This document shows, piece by piece, positions 32,205 to 41,220 of a DNA stretch of 47,639 nt. A program made the translations under genes and the position numbers. The notes under the pieces were generated by a model that saw only the letters and a list, made by a program, of their open reading frames with translations, searched no databases and was not told where the DNA came from. Origin of the DNA: Chlorobium sp. (GTDB taxonomy: Bacteria; Bacteroidota; Chlorobiia; Chlorobiales; Chlorobiaceae); NCBI GenBank assembly GCA_028277225.1, contig JANQHB010000014.1, positions 1 to 47,639 on the forward strand. The letters run 5' to 3'. How positions within the stretch are numbered: the first letter of the stretch is position 1; the number at the start of each line of letters is the position of its first letter.

Positions 32205-33674
32205 ATGAGCAATTCGGATACAACTCGGGTCCAGAGCGTGGCGCAGTCACCTGAAAAAGTGATGAACAAGCTGGTATCGCTGGCCAAAAGACGAGGATTC
32301 ATATATCCTTCGTCAGAAATTTACGGAGGCCTCTCCTCCTGCTTCGATTACGGACCGCTTGGGAGCGAGATGAAAAAAAACATCAAGGATCTCTGGTGGA
32401 CAACCATGACCCGAGGCCACAGCAACATCGTCGGTATCGACGCCTCGATCATGATGAATCCGACGGTCTGGGAAGCATCCGGTCATGTATCGAGCTTCAA
32501 CGACCCGATGATCGACGACAAGACCACAAAGCGCCGTTACCGTGCAGACCACCTGATAGAAAATCATATAGAGAAGCTGCGCCGGGACGGTCGAGATGAT
32601 GACGCCCACAGGGTCAGCACCTACTATGAACGCGCTTCCGATTCGGAGAATCAGAACAAGGCGTTTTATGACATCATTATCGCTGAAGAAATCAAGGCCC
32701 CGGACACCGGCTCTTCTGACTGGACCGAGGTCCGCCAGTTCAATCTCATGTTCCAGTGCAACATGGGTGCGCTGGCCGATTCTTCGGGCACCGTTTACCT
32801 CAGGCCCGAAACCGCCCAGGGAATTTTTGTCAATTTCCACAATGTCCGCGAATCCAACCGGATGAAAGTTCCTTTCGGTATCGCACAGATCGGCAAGGCC
32901 TTCCGCAATGAAATCGTCAAAGGCAACTTCATTTTCCGGATGGTCGAGTTCGAACAGATGGAAATGCAGTATTTCGTCAAACCCGGAACCCAGGAAGAAG
33001 CCTTTGAAACATGGCGTCAAAAACGTTTTGACTGGTATACCGAAAGCCTCGGCATTTCCCGAGACAAGCTGCACTGGTACCGTCACGACAAACTGGCTCA
33101 TTACGCGGATCTTGCCTACGACATCAAGTTTGCCTTTCCTTTCGGCGTAGAGGAAATCGAAGGAATTCACTCCCGTACGGATTTCGACCTGAAACAGCAT
33201 CAGGAGTTCTCCGGTAAAAACATGGAGTATATCGACCAGGTGACAAACGAACGCTACATCCCCTATGTTGTCGAAACATCGGCAGGATGCGACCGGCTTT
33301 TCCTCGCCCTCCTTTGCGATGCATACACCGAAGATGTCATTGACGGAGAAGAGCGGGTCATGATGCGCTTTTCATCGGCCATAGCGCCGGTCAAAGCTGC
33401 CGTTTTGCCGCTGATGAAAAAAGGGGAGATGGGCGAAAAAGCATCACAACTCCACAACGATCTGGCAAAAAAACACCTTGTACAATACGATGCTGCCGGC
33501 TCGATCGGCAAGCGTTACAGGCGGCAGGATGAGATCGGCACACCGTTCTGCTTCACTGTCGATCACGAAACCCTGGATACCGATACCGTCACGGTACGCT
33601 ACCGTGACTCGGCAAAACAGGAGAGGCTTGCAATTGACAGGGTTCAGGACTTTCTTCAAGGGAACATCGTGTAA
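32205..33674 (+). CDS. glyS: Glycyl-tRNA synthetase, homodimeric class II type
   Basis: A 489-residue enzyme of the alpha2 (eukaryote/archaea-like) type rather than the alpha2-beta2 bacterial form. The opening LVSLAKRRGFIYPSSEIYGG and SCFDYGPLG, motif 2 around FRNEIV, the segment LRPETAQGIFVNF and motif 3 near ETSAGCDRLFLALL are diagnostic. It charges tRNA-Gly. The C-terminal anticodon-binding domain (APVKAAVLPLMKKGEMGEKA) is complete. It is followed by bchP after 15 bases, suggesting co-transcription of a housekeeping and a pigment gene. Confidence 0.96.
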   Translation: MSNSDTTRVQSVAQSPEKVMNKLVSLAKRRGFIYPSSEIYGGLSSCFDYGPLGSEMKKNIKDLWWTTMTRGHSNIVGIDASIMMNPTVWEASGHVSSFNDPMIDDKTTKRRYRADHLIENHIEKLRRDGRDDDAHRVSTYYERASDSENQNKAFYDIIIAEEIKAPDTGSSDWTEVRQFNLMFQCNMGALADSSGTVYLRPETAQGIFVNFHNVRESNRMKVPFGIAQIGKAFRNEIVKGNFIFRMVEFEQMEMQYFVKPGTQEEAFETWRQKRFDWYTESLGISRDKLHWYRHDKLAHYADLAYDIKFAFPFGVEEIEGIHSRTDFDLKQHQEFSGKNMEYIDQVTNERYIPYVVETSAGCDRLFLALLCDAYTEDVIDGEERVMMRFSSAIAPVKAAVLPLMKKGEMGEKASQLHNDLAKKHLVQYDAAGSIGKRYRRQDEIGTPFCFTVDHETLDTDTVTVRYRDSAKQERLAIDRVQDFLQGNIV

Positions 33675-33689
33675 TCAACAATCCATACC

Positions 33690-34829
33690 ATGCGTTACGA
33701 TGTAGCTGTCATAGGCGGCGGTCCTTCAGGAGCCGTTGCCGCTGGCGAACTGGCAAATGCCGGGATATCGACGGTTCTTATCGAGAGGAACCTTGAAAAC
33801 GTCAAGCCCTGTGGAGGAGCTATTCCTCTCGGCCTGATAGAAGAATTCAACATTCCCGGCCATCTTGTGGAAAAAAAGCTCTCGAAAATGAGCGTCCGAT
33901 CCCCGGGAGGCAGACTGATTTCCATGGAAATGCCCAACGGCTACGTGGGTATGGTCCGCAGGGAACGATTTGACAGCTATCTTCGAGAAGAGGCAAAGCA
34001 TCACGGAGCAACCGTCATCGAAGCTCTCGTCAGGAACATCAAGCCGAACGGTAACAGCTACACCCTGCACCTTTCAAAGGATCTTCCTCCCCTTGAAGCG
34101 AAGCATGTCATCGGTGCGGACGGAGCCAATTCGAAAACTGCGGGCGACCTGGGCTTTCCACCCAATGAACTGCAGGTAATCGCCATGCAGCAGCGCTTTC
34201 ACTACTGTGAACGCCTCAAACCCTACGAGGAACTTGTCGAAATATGGTTCGACGGAGACGTTTCACCGGATTTTTATGGCTGGATTTTCCCGAAAACAGA
34301 CCATATCGCCATCGGAACAGGTACAGAATTCAGGAAACACAATCTCAAGCAGCTTCAGCATCGTTTTATCGAGAAGCTCGGCATCCCTGAAAAGTCCTAT
34401 CTTGACGAAGCGGCTAAAATACCCATGAAACCAAGGAAGTCATTTACACAGGAGACCGCAATCCTTGTTGGCGATGCCGCAGGGCTGGTAACCCCGGCAA
34501 ACGGTGAAGGCATATTCTTTGCCATGCGGTCCGGAAAACTTGGCGGAGAAGCAATGATAGAGAAAATTCGCAACGGGAAACCACTGGCAACTTATGAAAA
34601 AACGTTCCGGAAACTCTATGCCCCGATCTTTTTCGGCCTCCAGGCGCTGCAATCGGTCTATTACCGCAATGACCGGCTTCGGGAAAGTTTTGTCGCCATC
34701 TGCGAGGATGCCGATGTCCAGCGGATCACATTCGACTCATACCTTTACAAAAAAATGGTACCTGCCCCCTGGAGCGTTCAGATGAAAATATTCCTGAAAA
34801 ATATCTATCACCTTGCAAAAGGCTCCTGA
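33690..34829 (+). CDS. bchP: Geranylgeranyl reductase of bacteriochlorophyll synthesis
   Basis: A 379-residue flavoprotein. The FAD-binding GGGPSG motif stands at the N-terminus (YDVAVIGGGPSGAVAAGELA), followed by ERNLENVKPCGGAIP, a signature of ChlP/BchP. The second FAD motif is VGDAAGLVTPANGEGIFFAM. The enzyme reduces the geranylgeranyl tail to phytyl using NADPH. Green sulfur bacteria have related paralogues, so a role on another isoprenoid such as menaquinone cannot be fully excluded. The stop codon touches the start of the next gene (TGA-ATG), so the two are translated together. Confidence 0.88.
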   Translation: MRYDVAVIGGGPSGAVAAGELANAGISTVLIERNLENVKPCGGAIPLGLIEEFNIPGHLVEKKLSKMSVRSPGGRLISMEMPNGYVGMVRRERFDSYLREEAKHHGATVIEALVRNIKPNGNSYTLHLSKDLPPLEAKHVIGADGANSKTAGDLGFPPNELQVIAMQQRFHYCERLKPYEELVEIWFDGDVSPDFYGWIFPKTDHIAIGTGTEFRKHNLKQLQHRFIEKLGIPEKSYLDEAAKIPMKPRKSFTQETAILVGDAAGLVTPANGEGIFFAMRSGKLGGEAMIEKIRNGKPLATYEKTFRKLYAPIFFGLQALQSVYYRNDRLRESFVAICEDADVQRITFDSYLYKKMVPAPWSVQMKIFLKNIYHLAKGS

Positions 34830-35531
34830 ATGCTTCTCTCTCTGCCCAACTGGCTTATCCATATTTCTTCCTCTCTGGAATGGGGGATCGCCGCCTGGCT
34901 CATGTTCCGTTACGGAAACATTATCGGACGGAAAGATGTAAGCCGGCTGGGACTCTTCATGATTCCTCACTGGATTGGAAGCTGGTTTGTACTCGCCTAT
35001 CATGTCAGCGGCGACTCGATACCGGTCCTTCTCGATCTCTCAGAAACCGTCAACCTTTTCGGGAGCATAGCACTCCTGTATGCGTCTCTCGGCATACTGC
35101 GCGTTATCAACTCCCGTCAAAGCAAGGGAATTTTTGCCGCCGCAGGACTTCTCCTCGTTTCCGGCAGACCGCAATCCTATATGGGTGAAGACATCTTCGA
35201 TCTGATCCTCCAGATATCCAGTGTGGTCTATCTGGCCTTTCTCGTCACCCTGCTTCTCATTCGCAAAAAAGAGCCCGGACTGCTGTCAGGGCTTACCGTT
35301 GCAGGCTTCTGGTTCTTACTGGTCTTTATCAGCGTCACGGTTTTCTTTATGTACATCTCTGCCGAAATCCGCTCGTTTCCAACGCTCTCGCACGACGACC
35401 TCCTGCATGGCAGTGCCGAAAGCCTTCTGACCATCAGTAACCTGATGATTGTCCTTGGGGTACACAAACAGATTCGGCGGGCAGAAGCGCAAATGAGAAG
35501 TGCCGGGAAAGATGAAACGTCAGGGACGTAG
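34830..35531 (+). CDS. Ycf49-like membrane protein, DUF2499-DUF3593 fusion
   Basis: A 233-residue membrane protein with about six helices. The N-terminal part (LSLPNWLIHISSSLEWGIAA, then MFRYGN, MIPHWIGSWFV) resembles DUF2499/Ycf49 of cyanobacteria and plastids. The C-terminal part (LLHGSAESLLTISNLMIVLG) resembles DUF3593, also of oxygenic phototrophs. Family names are from memory. Translational coupling to bchP suggests a role in pigment or photosynthetic membrane assembly. Its last 12 bases overlap the end of the convergent protease gene. The function of both domains is unknown. Confidence 0.75.
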   Translation: MLLSLPNWLIHISSSLEWGIAAWLMFRYGNIIGRKDVSRLGLFMIPHWIGSWFVLAYHVSGDSIPVLLDLSETVNLFGSIALLYASLGILRVINSRQSKGIFAAAGLLLVSGRPQSYMGEDIFDLILQISSVVYLAFLVTLLLIRKKEPGLLSGLTVAGFWFLLVFISVTVFFMYISAEIRSFPTLSHDDLLHGSAESLLTISNLMIVLGVHKQIRRAEAQMRSAGKDETSGT

Positions 35532-37211
35532 GATTTTTCTATACGCTTTGGAATCTTCGAGAAGAGATCGTGCTTTTTTCACCACCGGATCACGCTCTAT
35601 ACGACTCCGGCGTGCTGCATTCTCGTCATAGTGGCGCAGAACCTCTTCTTCGAGCGCGACGGCAATTGTCCCGGTTTCACTTGATTGTTGTTGAACGGCA
35701 AGCTGCTCCAGTTGTTTTTCAAGCGAGACGATCAGGGTATCGATATCTGTGGCAACCGTATCAGTTTTTGCTTCGAGCACGTTTTTCATATCCTCAAGAA
35801 GGCGCTCGGATTCGGTCCTGTAGCTGAAGCCCTCCTCTTTCAAAAAACGGCTGAAATCCTGCATCATTACATTTCTGTCAATTCCGGCCGATGGAAGCTG
35901 TTCGTTCGATGCCTTGTAGTGGTTGGCATAACGGAACAGCATCCCTTTTCTCCGCAGCGCAGATTCATAATCGCCGATATCAGGCGCTTCGATCCGGATA
36001 TCAGGGAGAATGCCGCCACCGCCATAAACCTTGCGACGGCTTCTTGTATAATATACCGGCTCACTTTTCTCTGTATCTTCTTCGGGGAGGATCTCCCGCG
36101 ACTGCTCTATCAGGTTATGCGGCTTCTGAATAAGGCGCCCGGACGGGGTGTAATACTTTGCTGTTGTCATCTTCAGCGTGCAATCATACGGAAGGCTGAT
36201 AACCGACTGAACCAGCCCCTTGCCGAATGAACGGTCACCGACCACGACGCCGCGATCAAGTTCCTGAATTGCCCCGGCGACAATCTCAGATGCCGAAGCG
36301 CTGTTGCGGTTTATCAGAACGACGAGAGGCATTCTGTCCAGAAGAGGCTCCCTTGTCGTCCGATACACATTAAGGCTTTCCGGATCACGCCCTTTTGTCG
36401 AAACAACCATGCTGCCCTTCGGAACAAACAGACCGGTCACGTCAACGGCGACATCAAGCAATCCTCCCGGATTATTGCGGAGATCGAGAATCACCGCTTT
36501 CATGGGTGTATTCTGAATGCTTGCCGTTGTTCGCAGTTCCCGGATGGCTTTGCCAAGCTCGTCGGCACTCCTGTTCCCAAACGAGTGCATCTCGAGGTAG
36601 CCTGTCGAACCGTAAAGCCCGGCAAAACGGATACTGTTCACCCTGACTTCCTGACGTACCATCCTCACCATTTTCCGGCCTTTCTCTCCATACCGTGCAA
36701 CCGTCAGCCGAATCCCTGTTCCTGCAGGGCCCTTGATCAGATCTCTTACCTCATCGAGATCATATCCCTTGACCTTCCTGCCGTCAACCTTCTCAATCAG
36801 GTCTCCCACCTGCAGCCCGGCAGCCGATGCCGGAGTCTCGTCAAAAACTGAAACGATATAAATATTTTCTGCTATATCGGCGATCCTGACACCGATACCA
36901 GCATATTGACCGCTGGTGATTTCTCCGAGTTCAAGCGATTCATCTTCGTCAAGAAATACCGTATAAGGATCGAGCGTATCGAGCATCCCGTCAATGCCGG
37001 CATACATGAACTCAGCTACATCCAGGCTGTCGACATAGTTCCCTGAAACCTTCGTATAGACATCACCGAGCAGTTCGATGCTTTTCGATATGGCAAAATA
37101 TTCTTTTTCGGCATCATCTGCCGGTTTCATTCCCGTTCCCGTCATAAGGAGCAGGGAGACGAGTACAGGAAGTGCGATCCTGATAAATATTCCTGAATGA
37201 AGGGTATTCAT
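35520..37211 (-). CDS. C-terminal processing protease, family S41
   Basis: A 563-residue exported protease. It has a signal or anchor at 1-25, then a PDZ domain (GQYAGIGVRIADIAENIYIVSV, ASAAGLQVGDLIEKVDG) and a tail-specific protease core with the Ser in NRNSASASEIVAGA and the Lys in SFGKGLVQS. CtpA/Prc proteases trim or degrade periplasmic proteins from the C-terminus. The C-terminal 150 residues form a helical region seen in longer Prc-like members. The end overlaps the convergent Ycf49-like gene by 12 bases. It lies 41 bases beyond dapD on the same strand. Confidence 0.93.
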   Translation of the reverse strand: MNTLHSGIFIRIALPVLVSLLLMTGTGMKPADDAEKEYFAISKSIELLGDVYTKVSGNYVDSLDVAEFMYAGIDGMLDTLDPYTVFLDEDESLELGEITSGQYAGIGVRIADIAENIYIVSVFDETPASAAGLQVGDLIEKVDGRKVKGYDLDEVRDLIKGPAGTGIRLTVARYGEKGRKMVRMVRQEVRVNSIRFAGLYGSTGYLEMHSFGNRSADELGKAIRELRTTASIQNTPMKAVILDLRNNPGGLLDVAVDVTGLFVPKGSMVVSTKGRDPESLNVYRTTREPLLDRMPLVVLINRNSASASEIVAGAIQELDRGVVVGDRSFGKGLVQSVISLPYDCTLKMTTAKYYTPSGRLIQKPHNLIEQSREILPEEDTEKSEPVYYTRSRRKVYGGGGILPDIRIEAPDIGDYESALRRKGMLFRYANHYKASNEQLPSAGIDRNVMMQDFSRFLKEEGFSYRTESERLLEDMKNVLEAKTDTVATDIDTLIVSLEKQLEQLAVQQQSSETGTIAVALEEEVLRHYDENAARRSRIERDPVVKKARSLLEDSKAYRKILRP

Positions 37212-37252
37212 TTCTGAACAGCGTGAGTCTCTAGGCTTTCAGCTTATGGAAG

Positions 37253-38110
37253 TTATCGCAGGGCACTTTCAAGAGCCGTTGCACCATCGGTTTTTTCATC
37301 CCTGTATTTGATTATCATCGGAGTATAGACAGAAAGGCCATGTGCTTCGGCAAAATCTCCCTTCATGTTCCTGGCACCGGCAACAACAACGGCTCCTTCA
37401 GGAATTGTGAGTGGAGCATCATCCGACTTTCTGATGATACATTCATGAACAAGATCATAGACCGGAGTCGAACCGTTAAGAATAACACCGGTTCCGAGAA
37501 CAGCCCGTCGGCAGACAACGGTCCCTTCATAGACACCGCAGTTTCCTCCGATCATCACGTCATCTTCAATAACGACAGGAACGGCCCCGATCGGTTCGAG
37601 AACACCGCCTATCTGCGACGCGGCCGAGAGGTGAACATTGCGCCCGATCTGAGCACAACTGCCGACAAGCGCATGAGAGTCTATCATGCTGCCGGCATCA
37701 ACATATGCTCCGACATTGACATAGGCCGGGGGCATCATCACGACAGACGAAGCCAGATATGCGCCATCCCTGACAGATGATCCGCCCGGAACAATACGCA
37801 CACGGTCCTCTTTCTGAAACCGTTTGACTGGATAGGTATCCTTGTCGACGAAGGTCCAGTCGTTACCGTCGGGAAACGGAATGGTATGTTCCTCCAGCCG
37901 GCCAAGCTTCATGCCAAGCAGGATCCCCTGTTTTACCCACGGATTTGCTTCCCAGCGTTCGTCTTTTTTTTCCGCTGCACGAACCGTCCCGTTGTTGAGC
38001 AGGACAAGGAAATCGTCAAAAAGCTCGCGCGCTTCACTCCTGTCCTGCAACTGCGAGGCTGTCAACCCGGCCAGTTCCTCGATACTTTTCCGGACGTCTT
38101 CTGTCTGCAT
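37253..38110 (-). CDS. dapD: Tetrahydrodipicolinate N-succinyltransferase
   Basis: A 285-residue hexapeptide-repeat acyltransferase. The left-handed helix repeats run through about 100-230 (VRDGAYLASSVVMMPPAYVNVGAYVDAGSMID, GGVLEPIGAVPVVIEDDVMIGGNCGV), with the family end VPAGARNMKG-like VVVAGARNMKG. It transfers succinyl from succinyl-CoA to tetrahydrodipicolinate in the diaminopimelate/lysine pathway. Its length and motifs are normal. The gene lies 58 bases after the RNase G gene on the same strand; the three minus genes rng-dapD-ctp may form one unit. Confidence 0.95.
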   Translation of the reverse strand: MQTEDVRKSIEELAGLTASQLQDRSEARELFDDFLVLLNNGTVRAAEKKDERWEANPWVKQGILLGMKLGRLEEHTIPFPDGNDWTFVDKDTYPVKRFQKEDRVRIVPGGSSVRDGAYLASSVVMMPPAYVNVGAYVDAGSMIDSHALVGSCAQIGRNVHLSAASQIGGVLEPIGAVPVVIEDDVMIGGNCGVYEGTVVCRRAVLGTGVILNGSTPVYDLVHECIIRKSDDAPLTIPEGAVVVAGARNMKGDFAEAHGLSVYTPMIIKYRDEKTDGATALESALR

Positions 38111-38168
38111 TGATCGTCATCTTCTGATATTGTGAAAATACTGACTGTCCTCCGAAACCGCACCCTTC

Positions 38169-39869
38169 TTACAGGTCGCTGTACTCGGCGGTAATATCCT
38201 TACCGTTTTTCCTCAGAGAAAAACGGAAATCGTCACTCCTGAGGCTTTCATCAGGCTTGATCTGAATAAAAAGCATATGCTGAAGAAACCATTTCAGCTC
38301 GATGTTCCGATCGACGTTTCGAATCGGTTCGGCAACTGTGGGACTGACGTGCAGGTCAAGCTGCTGAAATATCAGTTTCTGGGAAAGAGCATATTTTCTC
38401 AGCCATCGTTCTATCTGGTTGATGGTCGTGCACCTGGCCTGAACAACGCCGCTTCCGCCGCATGCAGGACACTGGTCGCCCATTCGCTGCATGAGACTGG
38501 GGCGGATTCTTTCACGAGTGATCTGCATCAGGCCAAAATCAGACATAGGCAGAATATTCGACTTTGCCCGATCATGGCGCAGTTCGTTCTTCATCGAGTC
38601 ATAGACCTTTTTGGAGTTTTTCGGGTCGAGCATATCAATGAAATCCACAACAATAATACCGCCGATATCCCGGAGTCGAAGCTGTCTGACGATTTCACGG
38701 GCTGCTTCGAGGTTGGTTTTCAGAGAATTTTCCTCCTGTTCCCTTTTGGCGGCATACCGTCCGCTGTTGACGTCGACAACCACCATAGCCTCGGTGTGCT
38801 CGATAATGATATATCCGCCGGATTTGAGCCAGACCTTCCTGGAAAAAATGGATTCGACATCCTTTGCAATGCCATAACCTTCGAACAGCGGAAGATTGCC
38901 CTCATACAGCGTCACGTTCTTTTCCATCTCGGGAGCCGCCCACTGGATATAATTCAAGGTTTCCTTGTGTATGACCGGTGAATTTGCAACAACCTCCGTA
39001 ACGTCCGTCGTCAGGGAATCCCGAAGCACACTGGATATGATCGTATCCTCCTTGAAAATGAGCTGTGGCGGTTTGGCGTCCTTGAGCTTCTCCTCGATCT
39101 GCTCCCATTTGACAAGCAGCTTTTCAAGATCTTTTTTCAGCAGCTCTTCTTCCTGAAGTTCCGCCACCGTTCTGATAATCGCCCCGAATCCTTCCGGAAG
39201 CATGGAGCGAACAAGTTTTTTCAGCCTGGCGCGTTCTTTTCTGGAAACCACACGTCGGGACACGGCAATCTGGCCGCCGCCGAAGGGAAGCAGTACCATA
39301 AATCGTCCTGCAATAGTGATATCGGAAGTAAGCCGGGCTCCCTTGTTGCTGATCGGCTCTTTGATGACCTGCACGAGAATGGAATCATCGGCTTTCAGCC
39401 TGCCTGCTATCATCTGCGTATAGGACTGCCGTCGGCGATCATCCCCTTTTGCTTTACCGTTCCCGTCTTTTTGTCCGTTTCCCGAAACCGCCCCTTTTTC
39501 ATCTCCCGGCCTGGAAGGCCTCCGATTCGCCATTTTTCCATTGACGTCATCATCACCTTCGCCGTTTTCGCCATCACCGTTTTCATCATCGTCATCATCA
39601 TCCTCGATCAAGGCACGATAATCCTCTGTCGTTGTCCCGACATCGGAAAAATGCAGAAAACCGTCTGACTTCTGTCCGATATCGACAAACGCCGCCTTGA
39701 GACCCTCGACAACCTTGTGCACCCTGCCGAGATAAATATCGCCGATGCTTCTCAGGCTGTCAGGACGTTCTATAACAAGTTCGGCAAGACGCCCTTCCTC
39801 AACCAGGGCAACCTGGATCTCGTCGCCGGATTTGTTCATCAGCAACTGTTTTTTCACCGTCTTCTTCAT
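38169..39869 (-). CDS. rng: Ribonuclease G/E family endoribonuclease with acidic insert
   Basis: A 566-residue enzyme from the ATG at 39869 (MKKTVKKQLLMNKSGDE). The frame extends upstream to 39971, but that part is Arg-rich and unlike the family. The S1 domain at about 35-180 contains an insert at about 84-147 that is Asp/Glu/Gly-rich and then Lys/Arg-rich. The catalytic DNase-I-like region keeps metal-binding Asp residues in VVVDVNSGRY and VVDFIDMLDP, and the Zn-link CPACGGSG. It cuts single-stranded AU-rich RNA in 16S rRNA maturation and mRNA turnover. The long C-terminal scaffold of RNase E is absent. Confidence 0.93.
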   Translation of the reverse strand: MKKTVKKQLLMNKSGDEIQVALVEEGRLAELVIERPDSLRSIGDIYLGRVHKVVEGLKAAFVDIGQKSDGFLHFSDVGTTTEDYRALIEDDDDDDENGDGENGEGDDDVNGKMANRRPSRPGDEKGAVSGNGQKDGNGKAKGDDRRRQSYTQMIAGRLKADDSILVQVIKEPISNKGARLTSDITIAGRFMVLLPFGGGQIAVSRRVVSRKERARLKKLVRSMLPEGFGAIIRTVAELQEEELLKKDLEKLLVKWEQIEEKLKDAKPPQLIFKEDTIISSVLRDSLTTDVTEVVANSPVIHKETLNYIQWAAPEMEKNVTLYEGNLPLFEGYGIAKDVESIFSRKVWLKSGGYIIIEHTEAMVVVDVNSGRYAAKREQEENSLKTNLEAAREIVRQLRLRDIGGIIVVDFIDMLDPKNSKKVYDSMKNELRHDRAKSNILPMSDFGLMQITRERIRPSLMQRMGDQCPACGGSGVVQARCTTINQIERWLRKYALSQKLIFQQLDLHVSPTVAEPIRNVDRNIELKWFLQHMLFIQIKPDESLRSDDFRFSLRKNGKDITAEYSDL

Positions 39870-40089
39870 TACGACACTCTGAAATCTTGAATAGTAACGC
39901 GCTCTTCTCCTGCGTAAATCGCCTTTCCAACGCACGTACCTTACCTTATAAAGCCTCAGCACCGCATGCATGCAGATGCTGCCTATGAAATGTACGTTCT
40001 ATTATTGAACATTTTTGTTAAAAGCACAAATTTTCACCACTTTTCGTGACAGAGATACCTGCACGAAGCCCTTTTCAGCCAAGGCATCA

Positions 40090-40728
40090 ATGGTCCGATC
40101 CGCACAGCACGAACCGCTTACGACGCAATACGAAGACAGATACTGGACAGATACTCCAGGGATTTGCGGAATTGACGAGGCAGGCAGAGGCCCTCTGGCT
40201 GGACCGGTCGTCGCCGCTGCTGTTGTCTTCCCGCGCTTCTACCGGCCCGAGGGTATCCTCCGGCAACTGAACGATTCAAAAATCCTTGCACCGTCGCTGA
40301 GGGCATCTCTTGCAGATGCCGTAAAGGAAGCCTCTCTTGATTTTGGCATCTCGGTCATCGACAACCTGACTATTGACCGGATGAATATTTTGCAGGCGAC
40401 CATGCTTGCAATGAACAAGGCCGTGCTTTGCCTCGACAAACGTCCCGACTACCTGATGGTCGACGGCAACCGCTTCAGGCCCGACCTGCCGATTCCTTTC
40501 GAGACATTCGTAAAGGGCGATTCCAGAGTCTTTTCCATTGCGGCCGCTTCGGTACTGGCAAAAACCGAGCGTGACAGGATCATGAAAACATATGCTGAAG
40601 AGTATCCCCTTTACGGATTCGACAAGCATTTCGGTTATCCTACCAAAGCGCATGTTGCCGCAATTGAAAAGTACGGGCGCTGTCCGCTGCATCGTAAAAG
40701 CTTCCGCCTGAAAGCTCTGGGAGAATAA
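40090..40728 (+). CDS. rnhB: Ribonuclease HII
   Basis: A 212-residue enzyme. The ATG at 40090 is chosen because AAGG lies nine bases upstream and the longer frame adds an unlike sequence. Acidic catalytic residues stand in GIDEAGRGPLAGPV (Asp and Glu), YLMVDGN and TERDRIM. It removes ribonucleotides from DNA and RNA-DNA hybrids. C-terminal HFGYPTKAH is typical. It is divergent from rng and leads to yraN after 13 bases, a common gene order in bacteria. Confidence 0.95.
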   Translation: MVRSAQHEPLTTQYEDRYWTDTPGICGIDEAGRGPLAGPVVAAAVVFPRFYRPEGILRQLNDSKILAPSLRASLADAVKEASLDFGISVIDNLTIDRMNILQATMLAMNKAVLCLDKRPDYLMVDGNRFRPDLPIPFETFVKGDSRVFSIAAASVLAKTERDRIMKTYAEEYPLYGFDKHFGYPTKAHVAAIEKYGRCPLHRKSFRLKALGE

Positions 40729-40741
40729 TCAGAACACAGCC

Positions 40742-41131
40742 ATGTCATATGAACCGCATGACCTCGGTCGGCAGGGCGAAACAACCGCCGTTTCATACCT
40801 GGCAAAGAAAGGGTATCGTGTCGTCAGCAGAAACTACCGGTACAGGCGCAACGAGATCGACATCATTGCAAGGGACCGGAATACCCTCTGTTTCATCGAG
40901 GTCAAAACACGATTGTCCAGAGATAAAGGCCATCCTCTCGAAGCCGTCACTCCCGCAAAGCAGAAAGAGATCATCAGGGCGGCATCGGCCTACCTCGCCT
41001 CCCTTCCTGATACCGAAACCGACTGCCGTTTCGACGTAATCGCAATCGTCGTGCACTCTTTTGCCAAAGGGGTAATACGGCACTGTGATATCGAGCATAT
41101 TGCCAACGCGTTCATGGTAGAACACAACTAG
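40742..41131 (+). CDS. YraN/UPF0102 family nuclease-like protein
   Basis: A 129-residue protein with the UPF0102 pattern GRQGETTAVSYLAKKGYRVVSRNYRYRRNEIDIIARD and FIEVKTR. The E, D and ExK residues form a PD-(D/E)xK-like nuclease centre, related to Holliday-junction resolvases. The physiological role is unclear, possibly DNA repair or recombination. It follows rnhB closely, as in many genomes, and precedes gyrB by 89 bases. Confidence 0.93.
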   Translation: MSYEPHDLGRQGETTAVSYLAKKGYRVVSRNYRYRRNEIDIIARDRNTLCFIEVKTRLSRDKGHPLEAVTPAKQKEIIRAASAYLASLPDTETDCRFDVIAIVVHSFAKGVIRHCDIEHIANAFMVEHN

Positions 41132-41220
41132 TCAGACATGGCATATGAGGCGATTATTTCGTACATTGCACGATCACAAAATCTATTGATCCTAACGTAT
41201 CCGCACCTCGTAAAAACACT

